Positions 1 to 8,433 of a DNA stretch of 15,747 bases are shown piece by piece (the first letter of the stretch is position 1; every line of letters begins with the position of its first letter). The notes under the pieces are model-generated. The model had not been told where the DNA came from. It ran no database searches and saw only the letters and a list, made by a program, of their open reading frames with translations. Source of the stretch: Methanobacteriota archaeon (lineage in GTDB: Archaea > Methanobacteriota > Methanobacteria > Methanobacteriales > Methanobacteriaceae); assembly GCA_023409695.1 (NCBI GenBank), contig JAEYQZ010000284.1, positions 1 through 15,747 on the forward strand, in the 5' to 3' direction. The translations under genes and the position numbers were made by a program.

Positions 1-2085
1 ATACAAACAAGTCTTTTGGGTTTAATAAGCTTGGATTTTATAGGAATTAAAATCCCTGTTATAAGAGAAGTTATTGCATTCATTTACCTAACCTATGTAC
101 CTGGAATAATGGTACTTAGAATTTTAAGATTGCATAAATTAAGCAGTATAGAAACACTATTTTATTCAGTTGCCATAAGTTTAGCTACGTTAATGCTCAC
201 TGGTTTGGCTATTAATTTTTTGTTACCTGTTTTAGGAATTGAAGAACCAATATCATTCCTGCCATTACTATTATCGATAAATGTGGTTACATTATTTTTG
301 TTGCTTTTAAGTTATTTTATTGATAAAGGATTTGTTCAACCGGAATTGAGCATTAAAATTTCTTCAAAACATTTATTTTTATTATTGCCCTTGTTTTTGA
401 GCATATTTGGGACTTATCTAATTAATTATCATAACAATAATTTAGGTATCGTTGCTATGATTATAGCAATAGCAGCTATAATTTCCTTGATTGGATTTAA
501 TAAAATCGATAAAAGTTTATATTCATTTGTTATCCTGATAATCTCTATTTCGCTGTTATTTCAAAATTCTTTAATCTCTAATTATATTTCTGGGTTTGAT
601 ATCCAGAGGGAATATTTTTTAGCTAAATTGGTTATTTATAATTTTAGATGGGAGACATTTCCTAATTTAGTATCACTTACAGATTTAAATTCAATTTTAA
701 GTATAAGTATTCTACCTTCTTATTTCTATTATATCTGTAATGTGGATATAATATGGACATATAAAATAATTTATCCATTAATATTTGCTCTGGTTCCTTT
801 GGGACTGTTTCACATGTTTAAAAGGGAATTCAATGCCAAAATTGCATTTTTTTCAGTTATTTATTTTATAGTTTCCTATAGTTTCTTTTACAATATGACA
901 CAGCTCATGAGACAGTTAGTAGCTGAAGTCTTCTTGGTGGCAGTTATTTTACTGTTTTTGGATAAAAAGATGGATAAGAAATCCAGAAGTATTTTACTGA
1001 TAGTATTTTTATTCGCTCTAACCATGTCACACTATGGTTTGGCATATATCTTTTTAACTGTTCTAATTGGGGTTTATATTTTACAATATTTATTTAACCT
1101 ATACAAAAAGAGCAAAATAGATACAATTAACTCTACTATAGTGGTATTGTTTTTAACTGTAGTGCTATTATGGTATATTTATAATAATAATTCTTCGGTA
1201 TTTATATCTATTTTAGCTATATTTGACAGCGTATATAACTCTATATTAACCAGTTTCTTAAGCCCTAACTCTACTCAAGGTTTAACCATTATTGGAAGTA
1301 AAAATACCTTTTTTAATGCCATAACCAAATATTTATATCTTTTAACTCAATTATTGATAGTAATTGGTATTGTGGGATTTTTATTCAACGTAGGAAATAT
1401 AGCCAAGAGATTTAAAATAAATAAAGAATTCATTTTCTTTGCAGTTGTATTTCTGGGAATTTGTATATTATCTATATTAGTTCCAAATTTTTCTAGCCAG
1501 TTAGATACTGTAAGAATGTATCAGATAACTACAATAGTCCTTTCGCCCTTTTTGATAATTGGATTCATGTTAATTACAGGAAAGATTAACAAATTGCTTA
1601 AATTAAAACAGCCTATTCCTAAAACATTTAATATTATTTCCATATTTTTAGTAGTATTTTTGATTTTAAATACTGGATTAGTGCAGGAAATAATAAAAGA
1701 ACCATATAAACCAACAATGGCACTCAGTACTAACACTGATCCTCCTATTTTCAATGAAATGGATATTTCAAGTGCCCAATGGTTAAATAAATATATGAAT
1801 GTTGATGACGTTATTTGTTCAGATATAAATGGTTTTGTTCTTTTAGGTGGATTTGTAGGCCCTAAATCTCAGCTATTAAGCTATAGCCTTGATAAAAATA
1901 CATTTAACGACTTATCTCCAGGTACTTATATATATCTGAGGTTTAGTACTGGGAATGGAACAATAAACGTTGCCCAGGACAGTATAAATGGTAGTAAGGA
2001 AGGATTCGTTGATCAAAATCTTTTAAACCCTATAACTGAAGGTAAAAGTAGAATTTATGATAATGGTGTAAATATTTTATTCTAA
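1..2085 (+). CDS. Large polytopic membrane protein, DUF2206-like (5' end outside window)
   Basis: The reading frame is open to the first base of the window (codons IQTSL precede a TTG at 16), so the true start probably lies upstream and the gene is 5'-truncated. At least 689 residues are visible. From about residue 15 to 555 (counted from the TTG) there are a dozen or more hydrophobic helices; the last ~130 residues are soluble. An acidic motif GFDIQREY (about 193-200) in a loop after a helix, MTQLMRQ (294-300), SHYG (338-341) and LDTVRMYQ (496-503) are visible. This layout matches archaeal DUF2206 proteins and resembles GT-C glycosyltransferases, which use a lipid-phosphate sugar donor at the membrane; the enzymatic role is inference. 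A GT4 glycosyltransferase follows after 31 bases, suggesting one operon for surface glycan synthesis. Confidence 0.82.
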   Translation: MQTSLLGLISLDFIGIKIPVIREVIAFIYLTYVPGIMVLRILRLHKLSSIETLFYSVAISLATLMLTGLAINFLLPVLGIEEPISFLPLLLSINVVTLFLLLLSYFIDKGFVQPELSIKISSKHLFLLLPLFLSIFGTYLINYHNNNLGIVAMIIAIAAIISLIGFNKIDKSLYSFVILIISISLLFQNSLISNYISGFDIQREYFLAKLVIYNFRWETFPNLVSLTDLNSILSISILPSYFYYICNVDIIWTYKIIYPLIFALVPLGLFHMFKREFNAKIAFFSVIYFIVSYSFFYNMTQLMRQLVAEVFLVAVILLFLDKKMDKKSRSILLIVFLFALTMSHYGLAYIFLTVLIGVYILQYLFNLYKKSKIDTINSTIVVLFLTVVLLWYIYNNNSSVFISILAIFDSVYNSILTSFLSPNSTQGLTIIGSKNTFFNAITKYLYLLTQLLIVIGIVGFLFNVGNIAKRFKINKEFIFFAVVFLGICILSILVPNFSSQLDTVRMYQITTIVLSPFLIIGFMLITGKINKLLKLKQPIPKTFNIISIFLVVFLILNTGLVQEIIKEPYKPTMALSTNTDPPIFNEMDISSAQWLNKYMNVDDVICSDINGFVLLGGFVGPKSQLLSYSLDKNTFNDLSPGTYIYLRFSTGNGTINVAQDSINGSKEGFVDQNLLNPITEGKSRIYDNGVNILF

Positions 2086-2116
2086 ACTTTGGGTAATATA
2101 GTCAAAAAGTGATATA

Positions 2117-3244
2117 ATGTTAAAAAGTGAAAAAATTTGTTTTTTAGCTCCTACTGCTTATTCGCTTCTAAAAAATGAAAAAGAAAATATCAAAAATGTT
2201 ATAGGTCCTGATATAGATCAAATCACTCTGGCCAATAAATTGAGTAAAAAAGGTTATAAGGTTACTATAATCACTCATAATGACGGGGGACCTTTAGAAG
2301 AATTTATTAACGGTATAAAAGTAGTAAAAATATATTCATCTGCCTCAAAAATAAATTTATTATCAAAAATAAGGTATTTATGGAATGCATTTAAAAAATC
2401 TGACTCTGATATTTATTTTCACTATGGAGATTCTGCAGGAATCCTGTCAATTTTTGCATACATAATGGGAAAGAGAAGTGTTTATAAAATTGCATCGGAT
2501 GTGCTGTTAGATAGAAGTCTTATTATTAGTGACATTAAAGAGTTTAAAAGTTCTAAATTTAATTCTAGAGCTGTAGGAAACTGGATCGATATTAAACTTT
2601 CCAGTGCAATCTGTTTACAAAATCAATACCAGTCAAAGATGCTTAAAAAAGGATATAATAAAAATGGTAAGATAATTAAAAATCATATTGAAATAAAGGA
2701 CGTTAATCTGGATAAAAAGTCAAAAATTCCTATTATTTTATGGGTTGGTTCAATGGCTGAGGTTAAGCAGCCCTGGATGGTTTTAGAACTTGCAAAAATG
2801 ATGCCCTCAGTAAAGTTTCAGATGATAGGCGGTTATCAAGGTGATCCTGCCCTTTATAATTATATAAAAAGACAATCTAAAGAATTGAAAAATTTTGAGT
2901 TTTTGGGTGTTGTACCATTTGAAGAAATAGATTACTATTTCAATAAAGCATGGATCTTGATAAATACTTCTATGTTTGAAGGATTCCCTAATTCATTTCT
3001 TCAAGCATGGATGAATTATATGCCTGTGGTAAGTGTTAATGCAAATCCCGATGATGTAATCACCGATTATAAACTAGGATTTTGTTCAGGAAGTTTAAAA
3101 CGATTAAAGGAAGATTTAAGCATTTTACTAAATAATAATGATTTAATAAATGAAATAGGGATGAATGGAAGAAAATATGTTGAAAATAATCATGATATTA
3201 AAAATGTTCTTCCTAGATATATTCAGTTATTCAATTCCATTTAA
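2117..3244 (+). CDS. GT4-type family glycosyltransferase
   Basis: A 375-residue cytosolic protein with the two-Rossmann-fold layout of GT-B glycosyltransferases. The N-terminal acceptor half runs to about residue 200. The C-terminal donor half starts with IILWVGSMAEVKQP (206-219) and contains QMIGGY (235-240) and the nucleotide-sugar motif FEGFPNSFLQAW (287-298). In classical GT4 enzymes this motif is E-x7-E; here it is E288-x7-Q296, a variant I believe also occurs in other members. The start is supported by GTGAT at 2109-2113 three bases before ATG. It probably transfers a sugar from a nucleotide donor to a glycan or lipid-linked acceptor. It lies 31 bases behind the DUF2206-like gene, probably in one transcript. 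An oligo-T run directly behind the stop suggests the transcript ends here. Sugar and acceptor specificity cannot be read. Confidence 0.9.
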   Translation: MLKSEKICFLAPTAYSLLKNEKENIKNVIGPDIDQITLANKLSKKGYKVTIITHNDGGPLEEFINGIKVVKIYSSASKINLLSKIRYLWNAFKKSDSDIYFHYGDSAGILSIFAYIMGKRSVYKIASDVLLDRSLIISDIKEFKSSKFNSRAVGNWIDIKLSSAICLQNQYQSKMLKKGYNKNGKIIKNHIEIKDVNLDKKSKIPIILWVGSMAEVKQPWMVLELAKMMPSVKFQMIGGYQGDPALYNYIKRQSKELKNFEFLGVVPFEEIDYYFNKAWILINTSMFEGFPNSFLQAWMNYMPVVSVNANPDDVITDYKLGFCSGSLKRLKEDLSILLNNNDLINEIGMNGRKYVENNHDIKNVLPRYIQLFNSI

Positions 3245-3252
3245 TTTTTTTT
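3245..3252 (+). terminator. Oligo-T archaeal terminator behind the glycosyltransferase
   Basis: Eight T directly after the stop codon, with further T-rich stretches to about 3320. Archaeal RNA polymerase terminates at such runs without needing a hairpin. It separates the glycosyltransferase operon from the next gene. Confidence 0.55.
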
Positions 3253-3423
3253 GATAAACAGCTTAATCATTATTTATTTTTATTTTTAGTCTATTTTTAC
3301 GGCATATATTCTCTTTTTTTAAATTAAAAATTTAGACAAGTATTAATTATTTAATAATATTTAATAACACTAATTTTTAATTGTTATTATGTATTTACTT
3401 TTTATTTTTAATAAAAATAGTTA

Positions 3424-3434
3424 ATATTATATTA
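3424..3434 (+). promoter_or_regulatory. Possible TATA box for the secreted deacetylase
   Basis: The stretch AATATTATATT lies about 47-60 bases before the ribosome binding site at 3471, which would place the transcript start near 3455-3460 and give a leader of about 25 bases. The region is so A/T-rich that other positions are possible. A short inverted repeat (TAATAACA at 3362-3369, TGTTATTA at 3382-3389) lies upstream and may be a regulator site. Confidence 0.3.
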
Positions 3435-3470
3435 TCTTAATAACATATTAGTATCAAGTTAATATTAAAC

Positions 3471-3479
3471 GGAGGTGAT
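3471..3479 (+). promoter_or_regulatory. Perfect ribosome binding site GGAGGTGAT
   Basis: Nine bases fully complementary to the usual 3' end of archaeal 16S rRNA (AUCACCUCC). This is the strongest Shine-Dalgarno site in the window. It lies three bases before an ATC codon (3483) in the frame of the secreted protein. The glycosyltransferase at 2117 shows the same spacing, GTGAT then three bases then ATG, so this site points to 3483 as the start rather than to the TTG at 3579. Confidence 0.85.
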
Positions 3480-3482
3480 ACT

Positions 3483-6400
3483 ATCAAAAAGTTTGATGTA
3501 TTAAGTAAATATATAAACTCTAAAAATAAAAATAAAGTTATTATATGTTCTTCATTTTTTATTTTAGCAGTTACAGGTTTGCTAGTATTTGTTTTAGCAT
3601 CTAATTTAGGTGTTAGTACTACTTCTGCAATTCCTACCGGTGATATTTTTACTAAAGACTCTGGAAATAGTAATCTATACCAAACTACTGGTACACCTGA
3701 TGATATATCTCAAAGTTCAACAGGCAATACTGACACAAGTTCAAGCTCAAATACAAATACACAATCCGATGTACCTGCTGATAATACAAATGATGGTACA
3801 TCTGAAATACCTACAAAAACAGATAATATAAGTTTTAATGCCAGCAATCTTGTTATCTCTAACTTCCAGGTCCCAAGTACTGCTAAAATAGGTACAACAT
3901 ATCCTGTTACTGTAACAGTAACTAACAAGGGAAATGTTAGTTCTGGTTCATTTCCGGTTTACTTATGGGAAAACAACACGTTATTGGGTCAACAAACAGT
4001 AAATGGCCTTTTAGCAGGACAAAGCACTGATGTAGTGTTTAACTGGACTCCTGCAACTGCAGGAACAAAGGATCTACAGGCAGGACTGAATTTAACTGAT
4101 CTTGTAAAGAAAACGGTATTATATAATGGCGGTAATGGTTCTACCAGGTTTACTTACCCTTCCACCGCTAATAGTATGGAGTATAATGGTTTGTGGAATT
4201 TAACCAATAAGACAATTATTTCTACTGTGATGTGGAATGCCACTAATATAGCAGATGAATACGATGTAGAAGTATACAGCGGTTCTAAGTATGCTAAATG
4301 GAGATATCAGCAGAACAGGATGGTGGCAGGTGTTTGGTGGGATATAGGACTAAGTAGAAATGATGCAGTATATTATAATGGATTTACTGATGCAGATCTC
4401 GCAAATATCAATAAAATAAAAGTATCCTTTAATACACCTACTTCAGGAACCAAAACTGGATATATTAAAGAAATCAAGATCAGGGATACTATTAATACTC
4501 AGGGATATGTCACATTTAGATTCGATGATGGAACTCAATCACAGTATGATAATGTATACTCTCAAATGCAATCTTATGGTTATAAAGGCAGCATATTTCC
4601 TGTGATTAACTGGGTCGGATATTCCGGTGCTATAACAGTAAATAAACTGAACACTTTATACGCCAGTGGTTGGGATGTTGGAAGTCATACAATGGATCAT
4701 TCTGCGCCCTATAATTTAACTGAAGCACAGATGAGGTCAGAATTGGGGGATAGTAAACAATGGCTTCTAAATCATGGTTATAATAGAAGTGCTGACCTAT
4801 TTGCTGCTCCTTTTTTTGCCATGACTTCTACATACTATAATCTTATAGCAGAATATTATAAGATGTGTGGAGTAGGTCAAGCCGACACAGCAGATGTGAG
4901 TTTAGGTGTTCCTGGAGGTATTGCAAGTACTACTGTCCCACCATCTAACTTCTTCCAGGTGACAACGTCAGACTTAACCCTGGATAATTTACCCCAATAT
5001 TTCCCAACGGCTTTAAATGCAACGGCAAAAAATGGTGAATGGTTGGTGATACTTATACATACTGTTTCAACAAATTCAGAGAAATCTAACTTTGCTGCTC
5101 TTCTTCAGGCAGTGAAAGCATCAGGTTGTCAGGTTAAAACATTTTCTGAAATGTATGAGTTAGCCAACAGGTCTCCAATAAAACAGGTAACGGTGACTGG
5201 AACAACCGAAAATAAATCAGATATTGTTATCTCTAACCTACAACTTCCTAGTAACCCCCAAAATGGTACTACTTATCCTGTAAGCTTTACAGTGAGTAAT
5301 AATGGTTCTGCCAATGCTGCTTCATTTGTGGTATCATTATCAGATGGTTCTACAGTAATTGGTCAGCAAACTATAAGTGGTTTAGCAAGTGGACAGAACA
5401 CTACAGTAACCTTCAACTGGTTACCATCAACATCAGGACTAAAGAACATTAATGCATCTGCAGATATTAATAATGTCATCAACGAGACAAATGAAGCAAA
5501 CAACATCATTATCCAGCAGGTGAATGTAGCTGGAGCTCAATCTGATCTTGTTGTATCTAATTTACAACTTCCTAACAATCCACATAATGGTACTACTTAT
5601 CCTGTAAGCTTTACAGTGAGTAATAATGGCTCAGGTGATGCTGCTTCATTCTTGGTGTCGCTATTAGATGGCTCTACAGCTATAGGTCAGCAAAATATAA
5701 CTAACTTGTCAAGTGGAAAAAATATTACCGTGTCTTTCAACTGGACCCCATCAACAACTGGATTGAGAAGCATTAATGCTACTGCAGATGTCAACAATGT
5801 GGTTAACGAGACAAATGAAACAAACAATAAATTAACACAACAGGTATCAGTAACAGCAGATCAAGGTTTGCCTGATCTGGTGATTACCAACTATCAAACC
5901 CCTACAAGTGCCAAAACTGGTACAGCTTCTCCTGTAACCGTGACTGTAACTAATAATGGATCTAAGGGTGCTGGCTCATTTGTAGTTTACCTTGGAGAAA
6001 ATGGCAGGTTAGTTGATGAGCAGACAGTAAGTGGTCTTGCAGCGGGACAAAGTACTGATGTAGTTTTCAACTGGGTTCCATCATCAGGGGGAACTATAAA
6101 CTCACAGGCAAGGGTTGATGCAACATATGAAGTGAACGAATCTGATGAAACAAACAACTATGGTCCAACAAAACAAGTATCTGTAACAGTAGATCAAGGT
6201 TTGCCTGATCTGGTGATTACGAACTATCAGACTCCTGCAAGTGCAAAAGTAGGTACAGCTTCGCCTATTACTGTGACTGTGACTAACAATGGGTCTAAAG
6301 ATGCCGGTTCCTTTGTAATTTACCTTGGAGAAAATAACAGACTTGTTGGAGAGCAGACAGTAAGTAGTCTTGCAGCTGGACAGAGTACCAGTGTAGTGTT

Positions 6401-6524
6401 TAACTGGATTCCATCAACTATAGGGACAATTGACTCACAGTCAAGGGTTGATGCAACCTATGCTGTAATTGAGTACGATGAAACAAACAACTATGGCCCA
6501 ATAAAACAAATAACAGTGACTTAA
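3483..6524 (+). CDS. Secreted NodB polysaccharide deacetylase with five CARDB repeats; apparent ATC start
   Basis: From ATC 3483 the protein has 1013 residues; the first canonical start codon in frame, TTG 3579, would cut through the signal segment. Residues 1-18 are Lys-rich (IKKFDVLSKY...), 19-45 hydrophobic, with possible cleavage near 59 (TTSA-IP). A Ser/Thr/Asn linker follows (about 65-113). Next come a CARDB-type beta sandwich (about 115-203), a beta-rich segment of unknown type (about 205-335), a NodB/CE4 domain (about 340-562) and four more CARDB repeats (about 579-682, 687-790, 797-902, 907-1013). In NodB, FDDG (347-350), SHTMDH (H402, H406) and LIHT (H526) give the expected metal and catalytic residues. 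CE4 enzymes remove N- or O-acetyl groups from polysaccharides; here outside the cell, perhaps on its own envelope or on matrix polymer. CARDB repeats probably serve adhesion or spacing. Base composition is less A/T-rich than in its neighbours. It is transcribed alone, ending at an oligo-T run. Confidence 0.88.
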   Translation: MKKFDVLSKYINSKNKNKVIICSSFFILAVTGLLVFVLASNLGVSTTSAIPTGDIFTKDSGNSNLYQTTGTPDDISQSSTGNTDTSSSSNTNTQSDVPADNTNDGTSEIPTKTDNISFNASNLVISNFQVPSTAKIGTTYPVTVTVTNKGNVSSGSFPVYLWENNTLLGQQTVNGLLAGQSTDVVFNWTPATAGTKDLQAGLNLTDLVKKTVLYNGGNGSTRFTYPSTANSMEYNGLWNLTNKTIISTVMWNATNIADEYDVEVYSGSKYAKWRYQQNRMVAGVWWDIGLSRNDAVYYNGFTDADLANINKIKVSFNTPTSGTKTGYIKEIKIRDTINTQGYVTFRFDDGTQSQYDNVYSQMQSYGYKGSIFPVINWVGYSGAITVNKLNTLYASGWDVGSHTMDHSAPYNLTEAQMRSELGDSKQWLLNHGYNRSADLFAAPFFAMTSTYYNLIAEYYKMCGVGQADTADVSLGVPGGIASTTVPPSNFFQVTTSDLTLDNLPQYFPTALNATAKNGEWLVILIHTVSTNSEKSNFAALLQAVKASGCQVKTFSEMYELANRSPIKQVTVTGTTENKSDIVISNLQLPSNPQNGTTYPVSFTVSNNGSANAASFVVSLSDGSTVIGQQTISGLASGQNTTVTFNWLPSTSGLKNINASADINNVINETNEANNIIIQQVNVAGAQSDLVVSNLQLPNNPHNGTTYPVSFTVSNNGSGDAASFLVSLLDGSTAIGQQNITNLSSGKNITVSFNWTPSTTGLRSINATADVNNVVNETNETNNKLTQQVSVTADQGLPDLVITNYQTPTSAKTGTASPVTVTVTNNGSKGAGSFVVYLGENGRLVDEQTVSGLAAGQSTDVVFNWVPSSGGTINSQARVDATYEVNESDETNNYGPTKQVSVTVDQGLPDLVITNYQTPASAKVGTASPITVTVTNNGSKDAGSFVIYLGENNRLVGEQTVSSLAAGQSTSVVFNWIPSTIGTIDSQSRVDATYAVIEYDETNNYGPIKQITVT
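5217..6521 (+). repeat. Four C-terminal CARDB repeats, two duplicated pairs
   Basis: Within the secreted deacetylase, repeats 2 and 3 share a 44-base identical stretch (5262-5305 and 5586-5629; period 324 bases, 108 codons). Repeats 4 and 5 share a near-identical opening (GATCAAGGTTTGCC at 5859 and 6192; period 333 bases, 111 codons). Each repeat ends in a variant of N-E-T-N-x-x-N-N or D-E-T-N-N. Repeat 4/5 type is closer to the N-terminal repeat 1 than to 2/3. Two separate tandem duplications are the simplest explanation. Confidence 0.85.
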
Positions 6525-6538
6525 ATTATTAAAATATA

Positions 6539-6554
6539 TTTTTTCTTTTTTTTT
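6539..6554 (+). terminator. Oligo-T archaeal terminator behind the secreted deacetylase
   Basis: Six T, one C, nine T beginning 15 bases behind the stop codon, a typical archaeal intrinsic terminator. The following ~470 bases up to 7009 hold no gene that I can see, only A/T-rich sequence, a possible TATA box near 6786 and one G/C-containing inverted repeat at 6891-6926. Confidence 0.65.
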
Positions 6555-6785
6555 CAATATTTAATCTAAAAACGTAATTAATTTTAAAATTAGAATATTA
6601 AAATAAATATTCTAAACTTAAAATATAATTTAGCTATAGATAATATAATTTTAATTAGAAATATATAATAAAAAAACTTATAACTATTTTTTAACTTGAA
6701 TTTTCTTGTATATGTCCATTTAAATAGCTTTTGATTAAATCAATTATAAAATTTTTATTAAAATCATGTATAATTAAAGTAAATT

Positions 6786-6796
6786 ATTTATATATT
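6786..6796 (+). promoter_or_regulatory. Possible TATA box upstream of the DUF1616-like gene
   Basis: TTTATATATTA within A/T-rich sequence. If used, transcription would begin near 6815 and give a leader of about 215 bases holding the inverted repeat at 6891-6926. Other A/T-rich stretches closer to the gene could serve equally well. Confidence 0.25.
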
Positions 6797-6890
6797 ATAA
6801 TACAAATAGTAAATAAGTTAATGCAATATAGGACTCCATGATGAATATAGAATCTTAAAAAATATATTAAATATCATTATAGATCATTCA

Positions 6891-6926
6891 AAGCCAAAAA
6901 TTGGGTGATATTTTTTTATTTGGCTT
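6891..6926 (+). promoter_or_regulatory. Inverted repeat in the leader of the DUF1616-like gene
   Basis: AAGCCAAA (6891-6898) and TTTGGCTT (6919-6926) can form an 8-bp stem with a 20-base loop that contains GGGTGAT and seven T. It is one of the few G/C-bearing spots in the 485-base gap. It may be an RNA hairpin in the leader, a terminator of an upstream transcript or an operator; the sequence does not decide this. Confidence 0.3.
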
Positions 6927-7030
6927 CCATTTACTCTTTTAGAGCTGTAATCTCTTTATTATGATGAATTTAATTTGAAATGTTATTATGAACAATTAAT
7001 TTAACTGTAATGCGTGGTGCAGGAACTAAA

Positions 7031-7876
7031 ATGAAAAGATATAATGCTGATATTTTAATTATAAGTTTACTTGCAATTTTTTGTTTAATATCTATAAGTA
7101 AATCTGAATTAAATGATAACTATATTCTGATTATAATTGAGTATTTATTTATGCTATTTTTACCGGGTTATTCTATTATGGCGATTTTATTTCCTAGAAA
7201 GAATGATTTAAAAGCTATAAAGCGTTTAGAGTTAAGTTTTATATGGAGTATAACAATAGTACTTTTAAGTGGTATAATATTTAAGTATATTACATCTGGA
7301 GGCATACTAACTTCAACTATCCTTTATATTTCCATATTTACTCTTTTTATACAGCCTATATCTTATTTAGTGAGAAAGGATATCTCTGAAAGCTTCAGTA
7401 TAGGTTTAACTGAACTCTTCAAAAGCTATAAATCATCATTTAATGATAAATCTCAAATAGATAAGATTATTTCAATTGTTTTAGTTATATTTATTATCTT
7501 TGCAATATCCACCACAGCGTATGTCATTGCATCACCTAAAGATGCTGAAAAATATACAGAATTTTATATTTTAGGTTCAAATGGAATGGCAAGCAACTAC
7601 CCTACAAATTTAACAGTTGGACAAACAGGAAATGTAACAGTGGGAATTGTAAATCATGAGCATTCCACTGTTAACTATGAAATGATAATAAAATTAAATA
7701 ATTATACTATAAACGATACAAATATCACTTTATCTACTAATCAAACATATTCAACGCCTTTTACATTCACACCGTATATTTCAGGTCAAAATCAGAACAT
7801 AGAATTTTTGTTGTACAAACTTCCAGATAAAAAAACTGTTTACAGGTATCTATTTTTGCAAATTAAAGTTAACTGA
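7031..7876 (+). CDS. DUF1616-like membrane protein
   Basis: A 281-residue protein from ATG 7031. An ATG at 7010 in the same frame would add seven residues, but only 7031 has a Shine-Dalgarno-like AGGA (7021-7024, six bases before). The first ~120 residues form four hydrophobic helices with the motif LFLPGYSIMAILFPR between helices two and three, as in DUF1616 proteins. A fifth helix (about residues 151-170) is followed by an extracellular beta-rich domain with TEFYILGSNGMASNYPTNL and VGIVNHEHSTVNYEM, also typical of this family, and several N-x-T/S sequons. DUF1616 proteins are common in methanogens and often lie in surface-glycan or surface-protein regions; the function is unknown. It is followed by 310 bases without a gene. 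Confidence 0.85.
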   Translation: MKRYNADILIISLLAIFCLISISKSELNDNYILIIIEYLFMLFLPGYSIMAILFPRKNDLKAIKRLELSFIWSITIVLLSGIIFKYITSGGILTSTILYISIFTLFIQPISYLVRKDISESFSIGLTELFKSYKSSFNDKSQIDKIISIVLVIFIIFAISTTAYVIASPKDAEKYTEFYILGSNGMASNYPTNLTVGQTGNVTVGIVNHEHSTVNYEMIIKLNNYTINDTNITLSTNQTYSTPFTFTPYISGQNQNIEFLLYKLPDKKTVYRYLFLQIKVN

Positions 7877-8186
7877 AATTTAAATAGTAAATGAAATTTA
7901 TGAATGATACTTAAGTTATATAAAGCATCCATAGATTCTAAAACTTAATATAATCAAATAAAATTAGTCCATAATGCGCAAAATAGTTTTTAAATATTTT
8001 AATTTTTAAATGAACCTATTTAATAATTCAGTTTTAACTTAATTATATAAAACAAAGTCTGTTCTTATTTTTTGTAAATTAAAATATTATTTTAATAGAA
8101 TATATTGGAATTGTGGAGTATATAAAATAATAAACTATTAATAGAATGTAATATAATATAATAATAAAAAATAGGTATATAATATT
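7877..8186. other. Intergenic region, A/T-rich, no gene seen
   Basis: Three hundred and ten bases of about 80% A+T or more with no convincing open frame on either strand. Several TATA-like stretches occur (near 7917, 8041 and 8119). Only the last is well placed for the small gene at 8187. Confidence 0.5.
8119..8127 (+). promoter_or_regulatory. Likely TATA box for the 75-residue protein
   Basis: TATATAAAA lies 60-68 bases before the ATG at 8187. With the usual archaeal distance of about 25 bases, transcription would start near 8150 and leave a leader of about 37 bases. Confidence 0.4.
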
Positions 8187-8414
8187 ATGACTATCCTAAC
8201 TGCAATGACAACAAACATAATAAATAATGGTTTAACCATTGGAATTGCGTTAATAGCATTTTTAGTACTTAAAGAAGTATCCAGTGCAGATAAGAACAAA
8301 AATGAGAAAAACCATTCATTTATCAATGTAATAAATATCGTAATATTTCCGTTGTTTATAGTTTTTATGATTGTAGTTGCAGATAAAGCAATTTCAGTGC
8401 TATCTAACTTCTGA
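8187..8414 (+). CDS. Small two-helix membrane protein, function unknown
   Basis: A 75-residue protein. An N-terminal helix (about residues 8-27, ending LIAFLVLKEV) is followed by a charged loop (SSADKNKNEKNHSF, 32-45) and a second helix (about 47-68). This regular helix-loop-helix pattern with Lys at the cytoplasmic side supports a real gene over the overlapping minus-strand frame. I have the impression that similar small proteins occur in other Methanobacteriales, but I cannot verify this. No clear Shine-Dalgarno site is visible (only AGGT at 8173-8176). A second ATG at 8205 is possible. It could be a subunit or regulator of a neighbouring membrane protein; no function can be assigned. Confidence 0.65.
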   Translation: MTILTAMTTNIINNGLTIGIALIAFLVLKEVSSADKNKNEKNHSFINVINIVIFPLFIVFMIVVADKAISVLSNF

Positions 8415-8433
8415 AAATAGTTTGAGAATTTAT

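Noticed and set aside
1521..1754. Minus-strand frame of 77 codons inside the DUF2206-like gene, and similar short frames at 3610-3831 (plus) and 3710-3928 (minus) inside the secreted deacetylase.
   Set aside because: Shadows of the coding frames; no initiation signals.
3579..3581. TTG as start of the secreted deacetylase.
   Set aside because: It lies inside the hydrophobic signal segment and has no Shine-Dalgarno site. The open frame reaches back to a perfect site at 3471.
7010..7012. ATG 7010 as start of the DUF1616-like protein.
   Set aside because: No ribosome binding site precedes it, whereas ATG 7031 has AGGA at the right distance and gives a typical N-terminus.
8138..8326. 62-codon frame on the minus strand opposite the small membrane protein.
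   Set aside because: No ribosome binding site; the plus-strand frame has a clean helix-loop-helix design and a well-placed TATA box.
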